A stretch of DNA of 64,000 nt from Phycisphaerae bacterium (GCA_022072085.1 JAJVII010000011.1:1-64000); one strand, 5' to 3'. Shown: positions 50,757-59,591, numbered from the stretch's first letter. Notes: generated from the sequence alone by a model not told the origin. Numbers and translations are program-made.

Positions 50757-53204
50757 GTGCGCAGGAATTTGATCTGTGGTTTGCTGGCACTGTCAATCTC
50801 AGCAACCGCGGGAGCGGCCGAGATCGCTCTTACCGCCGGACCGATCGTTGCTCGCAGCGGACAGGCAGCGACGATCAGCTTCACCGTGTCCGGTCCAACC
50901 GATGTCGAGGTGGCGATCCTGGACGGCAAAGGCGCGGTGGTCCGCCACCTGGCGGCCGGCGTGCTGGGCGGAAGCGAGCCGCCGCCCCCGCCGCTGGCGG
51001 CCGGGCTGGTGCAGCAACTCCCCTGGGACGGCAAGGACGACGCCGGCGCGGCGGCCGGTCCCGACCTGTCCGGCTTCACCGTCCGCGTCCGCCTTGGCAT
51101 CGGCGGGCGGTGTCAGCGGATCATCGGCCAGGGGGACCAGGTCGTCGGCGGTATCCTGGGCCTGGCCACCGACGGCGACGGCAACGTCTACGCGCTCAAC
51201 TACAGCGACTACTCCATCCGCAGCAGCCCGCAGATTCAGGTTTTCGACCCTCACGGCCGCTACTTCCGCACCATTCTGCCCGGCCCCCTCGCCCCCGAAG
51301 GCGCGGCCGGTTGGCTGGCTGCCGACGGCCGGCGCTTCCCGCAGGTGTTCAGCGCCTTCCAGTGCTTCTACCCTGAGTCGGCGCTGATCGGTCGCCAGAC
51401 GCCGGTTGTCAGTGGCGGGCGGCTGCTGCTGGTCAACGGCTTCGGCGACATCTACGCGCGACACAAGCCACGGCTGCTGCGGCTGGGGCTCGATGGCGCG
51501 CTGCCGTCCGACGGATTCCCGGGGCCGATGCTCCAGCAGGATGAGATGGCGGCCTGTGCCGTTCACCTGGCCACCAGCCCTGGCGGATCGACGATCTACG
51601 CGACTGGCCTGCTTGGCCCGGGCAAGTGGAAACGCGACCCGCAGAACGTCGTCCTGTCGCTGGCGGCCGATGGCAAGTCGGCGGCAAAGGTGCTCGTTGG
51701 CGAGCCCTATAAGGCGGGCAATGACGCAACGCACCTGAACGGTCCGGCCGGGCTGGCCGTCGACAGCAAGGGCAACCTCTACGTCGCCGACAAGGGCAAC
51801 AACCGCGTGGCCGTCTTCGATCCGGCCGGCAAGTTCGCTGCCACGATCGACGTTCCCTCTCCCGGGCCGATCGCCATTTCGCCAAAGTCAGGGGCGATCT
51901 TCCTCATCAGCGGCGCCGACGACAAATCCCGCGGTGGCAGATTGCTCTGCTTCGCTTCGCGCGACGCCCGGCCCGAGTGGAACGCGCCCATCCCCGCCAA
52001 TGCGGCGGCCGTCCTGGCGGCCGATCCGACGGCCGACGCCCCGCGTTGCTGGCTGGGCCTGAACCGCGACGATGACGGAACGGGCGAACTGATCCTCATG
52101 CCCGCCCGCACCTCGGTCGCCGGCTCGGACAAGCCAGGGCTTCTTCGGCCGATGTATATTGCTGCGGATCGATCGGCCGATCTGATCTACGTCCGCGACT
52201 GGGCGCGGCAGAAGGTCTATCGCTTCGACGGGGCAGGCGGGCCGGAGCAGCCGCTGCCTTACAGCGCGGCCGACGTGGCGGTCGACGCGGGCGGCCGGGT
52301 CTACGCCTGTACCGGTGGCTATCGCGGCGACAGCGTGCTGACCCGCTACGGGCGCGACGGCAAGCCGGCGCCGTTCGACGACGGCAGGGCTGAGATCCGC
52401 TGGGCCAGCACCCTGCGCGGCGGGCACATGCGCGGCGTGCGCGGGCTGGCGGTCGGCGACGGCGGGACAATCTACGTCCTGCGCTTCGCCGGCTACCAGG
52501 ACAAGGACAAGGGATGGGACGGCGTGCAGGTGGACACCTACGCGCCCGACGGCCGCCCGCTCAAGTCCGGCCTGGTCGCGCTGGGCGCCGGGGCCGGCTG
52601 CATCCGCGTCGACCGGTCGGGCAACCTCTACGTCGCCGAGCACGTGATGCCGGCCGGGTCGCCGCTGCCGGCGGCGTTGGCCCGGGTCGACGCCCAGGCG
52701 GCGCGCGTCTACCGCGACCTCTACGGCAGCGTGCTGAAGTTCGGGCCCGCCGGCGGGGCGGCGGTCTACTACCAGAAGGATCCCGGACCGGACGTTCCCG
52801 GACGGCCCGGCGTCGGCAGCAACTGGGGCTCGATCGGTTACTGGCGGCTCACCGGCGACCTGCGCGGCGTGTTCCCCGGCATCAGCCCGGTCGGCGCCGG
52901 ACCGCGCGGGCTGGGCTGCACCTGCCTGACGCCGCGGTTCGAACTGGACGGATTTGGCCGACTGATCCTGCCCGACGCCGCCCAGTGTTCGGTGCGAGTG
53001 CTGGACGGCGCGGGCAACCTGGCCGCCCGCCTGGGCGGCTACGGCAACGTTGACGCCGACGGCAAGGATGGATCGATTCCGCTCGCATGGCCCGCCTACG
53101 TCGCGTGCAGCGACAAGGCCCTCTACATCTGCGACATCGTCAACCGCCGCGTGGTCCGCGTGGAGCTTACCTTCGCCGCCGAGGCCTCCTGCCCGGTGAA
53201 ATGA
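50757..53204 (+). CDS. Secreted FlgD-Ig + NHL-like propeller protein, paralog 5
   Basis: The smallest paralog, 815 residues with a GTG start at 50757; AGGAG is six bases upstream, whereas the ATG at 50751 leaves no spacing. Signal peptide to about residue 20 (LISATAGA-like LSISATAGAAE). The Ig domain has FTVSGPTDVEVAILDGKG, RHLAAGVLGG, PWDGKDDAGA (the T of LTW replaced by P). It lacks parts of the loops seen in paralogs 1-4. The signature C721-T-C723 (LGCTCLTPRFELDGFGR) is present, and it ends AEASCPVK. It follows paralog 4 by 16 bp, and the heparinase-like gene follows after 65 bp. Confidence 0.7.
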   Translation: MRRNLICGLLALSISATAGAAEIALTAGPIVARSGQAATISFTVSGPTDVEVAILDGKGAVVRHLAAGVLGGSEPPPPPLAAGLVQQLPWDGKDDAGAAAGPDLSGFTVRVRLGIGGRCQRIIGQGDQVVGGILGLATDGDGNVYALNYSDYSIRSSPQIQVFDPHGRYFRTILPGPLAPEGAAGWLAADGRRFPQVFSAFQCFYPESALIGRQTPVVSGGRLLLVNGFGDIYARHKPRLLRLGLDGALPSDGFPGPMLQQDEMAACAVHLATSPGGSTIYATGLLGPGKWKRDPQNVVLSLAADGKSAAKVLVGEPYKAGNDATHLNGPAGLAVDSKGNLYVADKGNNRVAVFDPAGKFAATIDVPSPGPIAISPKSGAIFLISGADDKSRGGRLLCFASRDARPEWNAPIPANAAAVLAADPTADAPRCWLGLNRDDDGTGELILMPARTSVAGSDKPGLLRPMYIAADRSADLIYVRDWARQKVYRFDGAGGPEQPLPYSAADVAVDAGGRVYACTGGYRGDSVLTRYGRDGKPAPFDDGRAEIRWASTLRGGHMRGVRGLAVGDGGTIYVLRFAGYQDKDKGWDGVQVDTYAPDGRPLKSGLVALGAGAGCIRVDRSGNLYVAEHVMPAGSPLPAALARVDAQAARVYRDLYGSVLKFGPAGGAAVYYQKDPGPDVPGRPGVGSNWGSIGYWRLTGDLRGVFPGISPVGAGPRGLGCTCLTPRFELDGFGRLILPDAAQCSVRVLDGAGNLAARLGGYGNVDADGKDGSIPLAWPAYVACSDKALYICDIVNRRVVRVELTFAAEASCPVK

Positions 53205-53269
53205 ACGCGGCCCTCGACTTGTTGCCGTCGAGAGCAATAATACCTCGCGCTCCCATACGGCGAGGGACT

Positions 53270-55051
53270 ATGGACCCCGGACACATCGAAGCCGAACTGC
53301 GTCGGCGGGCCGACCGCTTTCTGCCTCAGCGGCGGCTGATCGTCGATTACTACCGCGTGCGGAGGCGGCTGGCGTATCCGCTGCCCGTCGCCGGCATCCG
53401 CGACCCGCGCTATCCCCTGCGCGACCGCGACGGACACTACCCCTGGGCCATCTGGCTGCTCTGGTCGCTGGAGGAGCGGATCAACGCGCTGGGCTGGACG
53501 GGCGAACTGCTGGGCGCCCCCGCCTGCCGCCGGGCCGCCTGCGACGACCTCGCGGCGCTGGCTGCTTGGCCCACTTGGCGGGAGTTGGATAAGCCCGACC
53601 TCTCCAGCGGCCACGCGGGTCGGCTGCTCGTCTCGGCTCGGGCCGACTGGGACTGGCTGGGCGACGCGCTGCGGACCTGCGTCGACGACGGGCTGGCCCG
53701 GCTGGTCGAGGACATCGCCCCGCTGGCCGACGCCCGGTTCGGCCCGTTCGACACGCCCGAGGCGGTCCTGTCGGCCGACCGGCCGCACGAACGGTTGCAC
53801 AACATTCCGCTGATCGGAACGATCGGAGCCGCCATGGCGGCCCGAGCGATCGGCCACCCGGCCGGCGAGCGCCTGGACCGCCACGTCGAGACGATCGTGC
53901 GGGCGATGCTGCTACACCGGGCGCGGGCGGGGTTCACCGAGGCGGTCGGCTACGACGGCTACGTGAACGATTTCATGGCTCCCTGGCTGGCGGGCCTGGA
54001 GGCCGAGCGGCGCGACGGGCTGCTGGACCACCCGCAGTTCGCGCGGATGCTGGACGAGTCGATCATGCTGGCGGCGCCCGGGGCGGCGATGGAGGTCGCT
54101 CCCTTGGGCGACGTCGAGCCGCGGCAGATGCCTTTCCACGCGTCGGCCCACGCGCGGCACTATCGCCTTCGGCCGACGGACGCGGCGGCGTGGTATCTGG
54201 ATCGCTGCCCGCCGGATCGGCTGCCGGCGGGGGCGCTGGGGCAACTGCACCCGGTGGCCGCGGAGCTGGCTGCCCGGGCCGAGGCGCCGCGCCCCGGCGC
54301 CCTGGACGCCCACTACGCCCTGGTGCTGCGGACCGGGTGGGAGGCGGGCGACCTGGCTGTCGCGATGGCCGAGTCGGCCTGCCCGATGGGCCACATCCAC
54401 CACGACAGCGGCACGCTGCTGATCGGGACCGGCGGTGGCTGGCTGCTGACCGATCCGGGCTACCAGCAATACAGCGACACCAGCGAGCGGAAGTTCACGC
54501 TGAACGAGTCGGCCCACAACGCCCCGGTGATCAACGGCCAGTCGCAGAGCCTCAAGGCCCCGCGCCGCCTGGCGCTGGGGCGCGACGGGCGGCGGCTGCA
54601 CGCGGCGCTGGACCTGACGGCGTGCTACCCGCCGCAACTGGGCCTGAGCGTCGTGCGGCGGCACGTGTGGCTGGCGGATGGCGTGGTCGTTGTGGCCGAC
54701 CGCGTCCGCGGCAGCGCGGTGCGGTCGATCGTGTATCACTGGCACGGGAACGAAGAGGCCGCCTGGTGGGTGGACGAGTCTTCCTCTTCCGAGCCGGGAT
54801 TGGCGTGGGCCCGCATCGTTGCGCCCGAGGCGTCGCTCTGCCTGACGTCGCCCAACGCGACGATCGGCGAGCCTTGCATCGACCGTCTGCGCGGCAGCCG
54901 GGGGCAGCTCACGCTGGTCGCGGCGGCGGACGTCGCGGCGCCGGCGATCTGGTGGGTCTTCGCGCCGGGCGACACGCCGCCGCGGGTTGTGCTGGCTGAC
55001 GGAGGGCGTGCGCTGGCCGTTGCGGGCGAGACTTTCGACGTGCCGGAGTGA
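53270..55051 (+). CDS. Heparinase II/III-type polysaccharide lyase-like protein
   Basis: A 593-residue protein with an N-terminal alpha-helical toroid (about 1-300) and a C-terminal beta-sheet part. The segment GHIHHDSGTLLIGTGG, about residues 374-388, followed by GYQQYSD and HNAPVING, matches the heparinase II/III superfamily pattern. These enzymes cleave uronic-acid polysaccharides (heparin, alginate and similar) by beta-elimination. No signal peptide: MDPGHIEAELRRRAD starts directly with helix. So it would act in the cytoplasm on imported oligosaccharides, or be exported by a non-Sec route. GAGGG stands about 5 bp before the ATG. The gene overlaps nothing and ends 15 bp from the convergent DUF6785-like gene. 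Confidence 0.8.
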   Translation: MDPGHIEAELRRRADRFLPQRRLIVDYYRVRRRLAYPLPVAGIRDPRYPLRDRDGHYPWAIWLLWSLEERINALGWTGELLGAPACRRAACDDLAALAAWPTWRELDKPDLSSGHAGRLLVSARADWDWLGDALRTCVDDGLARLVEDIAPLADARFGPFDTPEAVLSADRPHERLHNIPLIGTIGAAMAARAIGHPAGERLDRHVETIVRAMLLHRARAGFTEAVGYDGYVNDFMAPWLAGLEAERRDGLLDHPQFARMLDESIMLAAPGAAMEVAPLGDVEPRQMPFHASAHARHYRLRPTDAAAWYLDRCPPDRLPAGALGQLHPVAAELAARAEAPRPGALDAHYALVLRTGWEAGDLAVAMAESACPMGHIHHDSGTLLIGTGGGWLLTDPGYQQYSDTSERKFTLNESAHNAPVINGQSQSLKAPRRLALGRDGRRLHAALDLTACYPPQLGLSVVRRHVWLADGVVVVADRVRGSAVRSIVYHWHGNEEAAWWVDESSSSEPGLAWARIVAPEASLCLTSPNATIGEPCIDRLRGSRGQLTLVAAADVAAPAIWWVFAPGDTPPRVVLADGGRALAVAGETFDVPE

Positions 55052-55066
55052 TCGGCGGCCCGGGCG

Positions 55067-57124
55067 TCAGGGGGCCGTCGGGACGGCGACGTATAGCTGG
55101 CCGCCGGCGGCCAGCAGGGCCGACGTGACCGTCCAGAACAGCGCCGCGACGATCTCGCCGACGATCAGGCCCAGGAAGACCGGCCTGAGCCGGTTGTATA
55201 GCCGGGCCCCGCCGAACTTGACGATTGCCACCTTCAACGCCCAGCCAATGAAGATGCTCGCCCAGGCGAACTGGCCGTAGCTGGTCTCCATCGTCAGCAT
55301 GCCGATCGGATGGATCGGCCAGGTGGGGAAGTTGATGCAGAGGATGTAGAGCAGGCCGGCCAGCGCGGCGCCGAAAGCGATGTGGCCGACCTGGTTGTAT
55401 TCGGTTGGCCGGCTGAATTGGCCAGCCTTCCACTCGGCCAGGTCCGTCTGGACCGGGTCCATCGCGGTCACGCCGAAGCTGTTCAGCGGCTGGACGCTGC
55501 CGTCCAGCGAGGTGCTGTGGTGATAGCTCGCCCAGAGGTGGGCCCCGCCGCAGATGACCAGCCCGACGAGTACGACGGCGACAAGCGCCCCGGCGAATCG
55601 CCACTGGCCCCCGGCGATGCGGTCGGACCGGGCGGCTTCGTCGCCGGGCCCGCCCTGCGACGACTCGCCCTCCTGGAGCGCGACCGCGTGCATGGCCAAT
55701 GGCGTCAGGCCCATCCGCGAGCCGAAATTGAACAGCAGAATGAAGATGTAGCCGAAGAAGACGGTCACCGGCCCGACGACGGCGGTCGGGAAGAACTTCA
55801 GCAGCGTCAGTTCCTTGCCCAGGTGGATGCGGATGACCGGGATGCCCGCTTCGCAGACGATCCGGGCGATCAGCAGCGTGACCATGAAGCCCCAGCCGAC
55901 CAGGGCCAGCGCCCAGCCCCATCCGACGCCGACCCAGACCAGCCAGCTCCACATGCCGGCCAGTCCGGTGAGGAAGACCCAGCCGCTGATACGGTCGCGG
56001 CGGTCGGCGCCGCTGCGGGCCTTGCGGAACATGCCGACGAAGATCGCCTTCCACCGTCCGCGGCCCAGCCAGAGGATCACCGCCGACATCGCCAGCGCCG
56101 CCCCGAGGCGGAAGTCGATTACCGTGCGGTTGTGGTGCGGCGGGAAGTATTCCACGCCGATGACGCGGTAGAGCCCGTGGGCCAGCGAGAAGAACCAGAT
56201 CGACACGGCGATCCGCGTCGGCACGAAGAAGGCGATGCCGACGAATACGAAATAGAGCCGGTTCTGCACGACGTCCCAGGGCAGGTGCGACCACATGCCC
56301 TCGCGGAAGAACGGCCTCAGGTCCCAGTCCAGCGGAATCTTGGGCACGCGCCCCGGATGATAGAGGCTCAGGCCCGACAGCAGGTGGACGACGAACACGG
56401 CCAACAGGGCGATCCAGAAGCCCGTGCTGTAGAAGATCGGCGGCAGCAGCCGGCGCTGCGTCGGGGTCTGGATGAGCGTCTGCTCGATCAGCAGCAGCGG
56501 GAAGGTCAGCCGCTCGCTCCGCCGCCACTGCGGCAGCAGGATCATCGCCAGGCCCGTCATCATCAGCCAGATGAACAGCAGCAGCGCGCCCCACGTCAGC
56601 AGCGGCCCGACCCACGTGCTCCAGGGCATCGGCTGGTTCTCGCCCAACTGGGTCAGGAACGCTTCGCAGTTGCGCGTCGGCAGGCCATAGCCCACCTTGT
56701 CGGGAAACAGCGACGGCGGCAGGTTCATCTGCCTGTAGGTCTCAGCCAGCGGGCGGTTCACGTTCACCGCCGTCGGCAGCTTGGCCAGCGAGTAGGGCAG
56801 CACCCCCAGCAGCCCGAACCCCGGCAGCATGCTGGCGACCAGCCAGCAGCCGGTCATCGTCGCCAGTTGCCGCGAAGTCAGCGCCAGCCTCGGACCGATC
56901 AGCCGAAGCAGCGGGTTGACGACCAGCACCATCAGCAGCAGGAGCATGATCGCTCCAGCCGGGAGGTAGCTGCCGGCCAGGTCGCACTTGGACGCGCCGA
57001 TAACGTAGTTGACTGTCGGCGCGAGCAGCCAGATCAGCGTCGCGCCGGCAAAGCCGAGCGCCAGGCCGACAAAGGCCCGCGGGGCCGATCGCCCCCCCGG
57101 CGAGATTCTCTGCGTGTCGTTCAT
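55067..57124 (-). CDS. DUF6785-like polytopic membrane protein
   Basis: A 685-residue membrane protein with many hydrophobic segments (about 12-14), beginning MNDTQRISPGGRSAPRAFVG at 57124; the ATG at 57199 adds 25 residues without a good site. Large soluble loops interrupt the helices. The features PWDVVQNRLYFVFVGIAFF and LIARIVCEAGIPVIRIHLGKE occur in the DUF6785/DUF6784-type planctomycete proteins as I recall them, a family that may relate to OPT-type transporters. Transport of locus products is a guess from its position, convergent to the heparinase-like gene. No charged transport motif is firm. Confidence 0.6.
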   Translation of the reverse strand: MNDTQRISPGGRSAPRAFVGLALGFAGATLIWLLAPTVNYVIGASKCDLAGSYLPAGAIMLLLLMVLVVNPLLRLIGPRLALTSRQLATMTGCWLVASMLPGFGLLGVLPYSLAKLPTAVNVNRPLAETYRQMNLPPSLFPDKVGYGLPTRNCEAFLTQLGENQPMPWSTWVGPLLTWGALLLFIWLMMTGLAMILLPQWRRSERLTFPLLLIEQTLIQTPTQRRLLPPIFYSTGFWIALLAVFVVHLLSGLSLYHPGRVPKIPLDWDLRPFFREGMWSHLPWDVVQNRLYFVFVGIAFFVPTRIAVSIWFFSLAHGLYRVIGVEYFPPHHNRTVIDFRLGAALAMSAVILWLGRGRWKAIFVGMFRKARSGADRRDRISGWVFLTGLAGMWSWLVWVGVGWGWALALVGWGFMVTLLIARIVCEAGIPVIRIHLGKELTLLKFFPTAVVGPVTVFFGYIFILLFNFGSRMGLTPLAMHAVALQEGESSQGGPGDEAARSDRIAGGQWRFAGALVAVVLVGLVICGGAHLWASYHHSTSLDGSVQPLNSFGVTAMDPVQTDLAEWKAGQFSRPTEYNQVGHIAFGAALAGLLYILCINFPTWPIHPIGMLTMETSYGQFAWASIFIGWALKVAIVKFGGARLYNRLRPVFLGLIVGEIVAALFWTVTSALLAAGGQLYVAVPTAP

Positions 57125-57274
57125 TGGACGCGCTGCCAGTAGCTCCGCGCCGGGCGCGGCGCGTCGGGCGAGCTTAGCCCCTGCGTCCGGCCGGTGCAAT
57201 CGCTTTTCCCGGGCCCAGCGCGCCTACAATTCGTCCGTTCGCGGCACTGGCTGCAATCGCAGGAGGCCCCGCCG

Positions 57275-58102
57275 ATGGCTATTGACCTCGAATGTCTTCC
57301 GGCCCTGGAATCCGACTACCGCGTGAGCGATGAGCAGGCGGCGGCGTTCCGCCGCGACGGGCACATCCTGCTGCGCGGCGTGGCGTCGCCGCAGGAGGTG
57401 GCGGCCTACGAGCCGGTCATCTCGGCTGCCGTCGCGAGGTTCCGGCGTGAGACGCGGGCGCTGGCCGACCGCGACACCTATGGCAAGGCCTTCCTCCAGG
57501 TGACCAACCTGTGGGAGGCGGACCCGGCTGTCCGGCGGTTCACGCTGTCGCGGCGGTTCGCGTCGATCGCGGCCAGGCTGATGGGCGTCCGCGGCGTGCG
57601 GCTGTACCACGACCAGGCCCTGTTCAAGGAGCCCGGCGGCGGGCACACGCCCTGGCACCAGGACCAGTTCTACTGGCCGCTGGATACGCCCAACACCATC
57701 ACGCTCTGGATGCCGCTGGTGGACATCGAGCCGTCCATGGGACCGATGCAGTTCGCCTCCGGCTCGCACGCCGACGGCTACCTCGAACCCATCGCCATCA
57801 GCGACCGGTCGGAGGACTACTTCGAGCGGCAGGTGAAGCAGCGCGGATTCCGGCTGGTCGACGGCGTTGCCATGAAGGCCGGCGACGCGACCTTCCACTA
57901 CGGCTGGACGCTGCACCGGGCGCCGGGCAACAACACCGGCCGCATGCGCGAGGTGATGACGGTGATCTACTTTGCCGACGGCACGAAGCTGCTGACCCCC
58001 GACAACGACAACCGCCAAGCCGACCTGGAGCGCTGGCACCCCGGCCAGCAGCCCGGCGAGTTGGCGGCCTCGAAACTCAATCCGCTGCTCTACAAGGAAT
58101 AA
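57275..58102 (+). CDS. Phytanoyl-CoA dioxygenase family oxygenase
   Basis: A 275-residue iron(II)/2-oxoglutarate-dependent oxygenase. H128-x-D130 in TPWHQDQFYW and H214 in WTLHRAPGNN form the metal triad; R223/R225 in GRMREVM should bind 2-oxoglutarate. AGGAGG with an eight-base spacer precedes the ATG at 57275. The family hydroxylates very diverse substrates (for example phytanoyl-CoA, ectoine, natural products), so no substrate can be stated. Its placement right after the polysaccharide locus, facing away from the DUF6785-like gene, makes sugar or lipid modification possible. The protein lacks a signal peptide. Confidence 0.87.
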   Translation: MAIDLECLPALESDYRVSDEQAAAFRRDGHILLRGVASPQEVAAYEPVISAAVARFRRETRALADRDTYGKAFLQVTNLWEADPAVRRFTLSRRFASIAARLMGVRGVRLYHDQALFKEPGGGHTPWHQDQFYWPLDTPNTITLWMPLVDIEPSMGPMQFASGSHADGYLEPIAISDRSEDYFERQVKQRGFRLVDGVAMKAGDATFHYGWTLHRAPGNNTGRMREVMTVIYFADGTKLLTPDNDNRQADLERWHPGQQPGELAASKLNPLLYKE

Positions 58103-58103
58103 G

Positions 58104-58300
58104 AAGAAAGGCAAACGCAGAGGGATAGAGGCGGCGGAGAGGGGGCAGAGGAAATTCAGTTACGAATGTCGGAGCCGCCGAGTACTTCTTCCCCCTATTG
58201 TTCATCTCTCTCTGCTCCTCCCTCTGTCTTCTCTGCCCCTCTGCGTTCTCTTTCCCCCCTCCCGGAATCTGCGAGCATCTGCGTAATCTGCGGACAGTTA
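58104..58300. repeat. Inverted GCAGAGG arrays plus CGCAGATTA-type array
   Basis: The convergent gap between the dioxygenase and coaB holds an inverted pair of purine-rich arms (58104-58157 and 58200-58255, with units such as GCAGAGG) and an array that reads CGCAGATNN every 9-10 bp on the minus strand (58263-58298). The latter matches the array at 28040-28066 but in opposite orientation. No gene seen. Confidence 0.8.
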
Positions 58301-58301
58301 C

Positions 58302-58931
58302 TTATTCTTTCCCGCGTGCGGCCTCGATCAGTCCGATCAGCCTGGCCGCCAGCTCGGGTTTGTCCAGGGGGGGCAGGGGGGTCTGGTCGCCGCCGCGGGC
58401 GAAGACCGTCACCGATTCGCGCACGTCGCCGAAGTTGGCCGGCGTGTTGAGCACGATGAAATCACAGTTCTTGCTCGCCAGCTTTCGGCGGGCCTCGGCT
58501 GGGCCGTTCTCGGTCTCGAGGCAGAAACCCATCACGATCTGGTCGGCCCGTTTGCGGCGGCCGATCTCAGCCAGCACGTCGGTCGTCGGCTTGAGCGTGA
58601 GCGTCAGGGCGGCCGACGCCTTCTTGAGCTTGTGGGCGTGCGTGTCCGCGGGCGTGAAGTCGGCTACCGCAGCCGTCATGACCACCGCGTCGGCGTCGGG
58701 CAGGGCGGCCAGGGCCTCGCGGGCCAGGTCGGCGGCCGACACGATCCGCACGACGGCGGCGCCCTGCGGCGGCGTCAGCGTGACCGGCCCGGTGATCAGC
58801 GTGACGGCGTGGCCACGAACGACGGCCCTGGCGGCCAGCGCGTAACCCAGCGTCCCGGTGGAGCGGTTGGAGAGGTAGCGCACCGGGTCGATGAACTCGC
58901 GCGTCGGTCCGGCGGTGACCAGGATTCGCAT
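58302..58931 (-). CDS. coaB: Phosphopantothenate-cysteine ligase CoaB (stand-alone)
   Basis: Joins cysteine to phosphopantothenate in coenzyme A synthesis. The 209-residue protein is the CoaB half of the usual CoaBC fusion: it opens MRILVTAGPTREFIDPVRYL with the GPTxEPIDPVR-type motif, then the SNRSTGTLGYALA dimer segment, and KLKKASAALTL carries the catalytic lysine of the KxKK motif. The other half, coaC, is the next gene upstream on the same strand, 46 bp away, with a REP-like element between. The C-terminus ends shortly after the nucleotide-binding part, so it is a complete CoaB, not a truncation. Confidence 0.9.
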   Translation of the reverse strand: MRILVTAGPTREFIDPVRYLSNRSTGTLGYALAARAVVRGHAVTLITGPVTLTPPQGAAVVRIVSAADLAREALAALPDADAVVMTAAVADFTPADTHAHKLKKASAALTLTLKPTTDVLAEIGRRKRADQIVMGFCLETENGPAEARRKLASKNCDFIVLNTPANFGDVRESVTVFARGGDQTPLPPLDKPELAARLIGLIEAARGKE

Positions 58932-58951
58932 GGGAGTGCTCCCGATCAGGA

Positions 58952-58983
58952 CGGGTCACGCTCACTGGCGATTGCGGCTAGAC
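58952..58983. repeat. REP-like half-element overlapping the coaC stop codon
   Basis: CACGCTCACTGGCGATTGCG followed by GCTAGACGG resembles the left arm of the element at 16611-16660 (CGCTCGCTGGCGCTCGCG, then GCTAAACG). The coaC stop (TAG, 58978-58980) lies in it. A diverged copy; confidence is moderate because only one arm is present. Confidence 0.45.
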
Positions 58984-59553
58984 GGCGGCCCGCGGCGGCT
59001 TCTGCTTGAGCAGATCGGCGGCGCGGGCGACGATGGCGGCGGGGTCGCTCATTCGCCCGGCGCCGACGGTTCGGCAGGCGAGCCAGCCGGCTTCGGGGCC
59101 GACCTGGTGGACGCCGCGGTCGGCCAGTGTCTTCACGTTCTCCTGCACTGCCGGGTGGGCCCACATCCGGTCATTCATCGTCGGGGCGATCAGGATCGGG
59201 CAGTCGGCCGACAGGCAGAGGCAGGGCAGCAACTCGCCGGCGAGTCCGTGGGCCATCTCGGCGATCAGGTGCGCGGTGGCCGGGGCGATGACGATCAGGT
59301 CGGCCCGCTGGGAGAGGTGGATGTGGGGCTGCCCGTCGCCGGCCTGCAGGTCGAACATGTCGGTGTGGACCTTGCGGTCGGTCAGGGCCCGGAAGGTGAG
59401 CGGCGTGACGAACTGCTGCGCCGCGGCCGTCATGACCACCGACACGCCGCATCCGCGCTGCACCAGCGCTGAGCAGACGGAGGCGGCCTTGTAGGCGGCG
59501 ATGCCGCCCGAGACGCCCAGGATCACCTCGTAGCCTGTCAGGTCGCGGTCCAT
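58978..59553 (-). CDS. coaC: Phosphopantothenoylcysteine decarboxylase CoaC (stand-alone)
   Basis: FMN-dependent decarboxylation in coenzyme A synthesis. The 191-residue flavoprotein has the N-terminal ILGVSGGIAAYKAASV phosphate loop, the LTFRALTDRKV segment, the substrate motif PTMNDRMW (PxMNxxMW) around residue 127, and the flexible flap cysteine in GWLACRTVGAGRM. In most bacteria this is fused to CoaB; here the genes are separate and adjacent. It lies downstream of rpoZ with a 38-bp gap. Confidence 0.92.
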   Translation of the reverse strand: MDRDLTGYEVILGVSGGIAAYKAASVCSALVQRGCGVSVVMTAAAQQFVTPLTFRALTDRKVHTDMFDLQAGDGQPHIHLSQRADLIVIAPATAHLIAEMAHGLAGELLPCLCLSADCPILIAPTMNDRMWAHPAVQENVKTLADRGVHQVGPEAGWLACRTVGAGRMSDPAAIVARAADLLKQKPPRAAV

Positions 59554-59591
59554 TATTCACCCGCCGATCGGACGCCGGACGCGCGGGCGGA

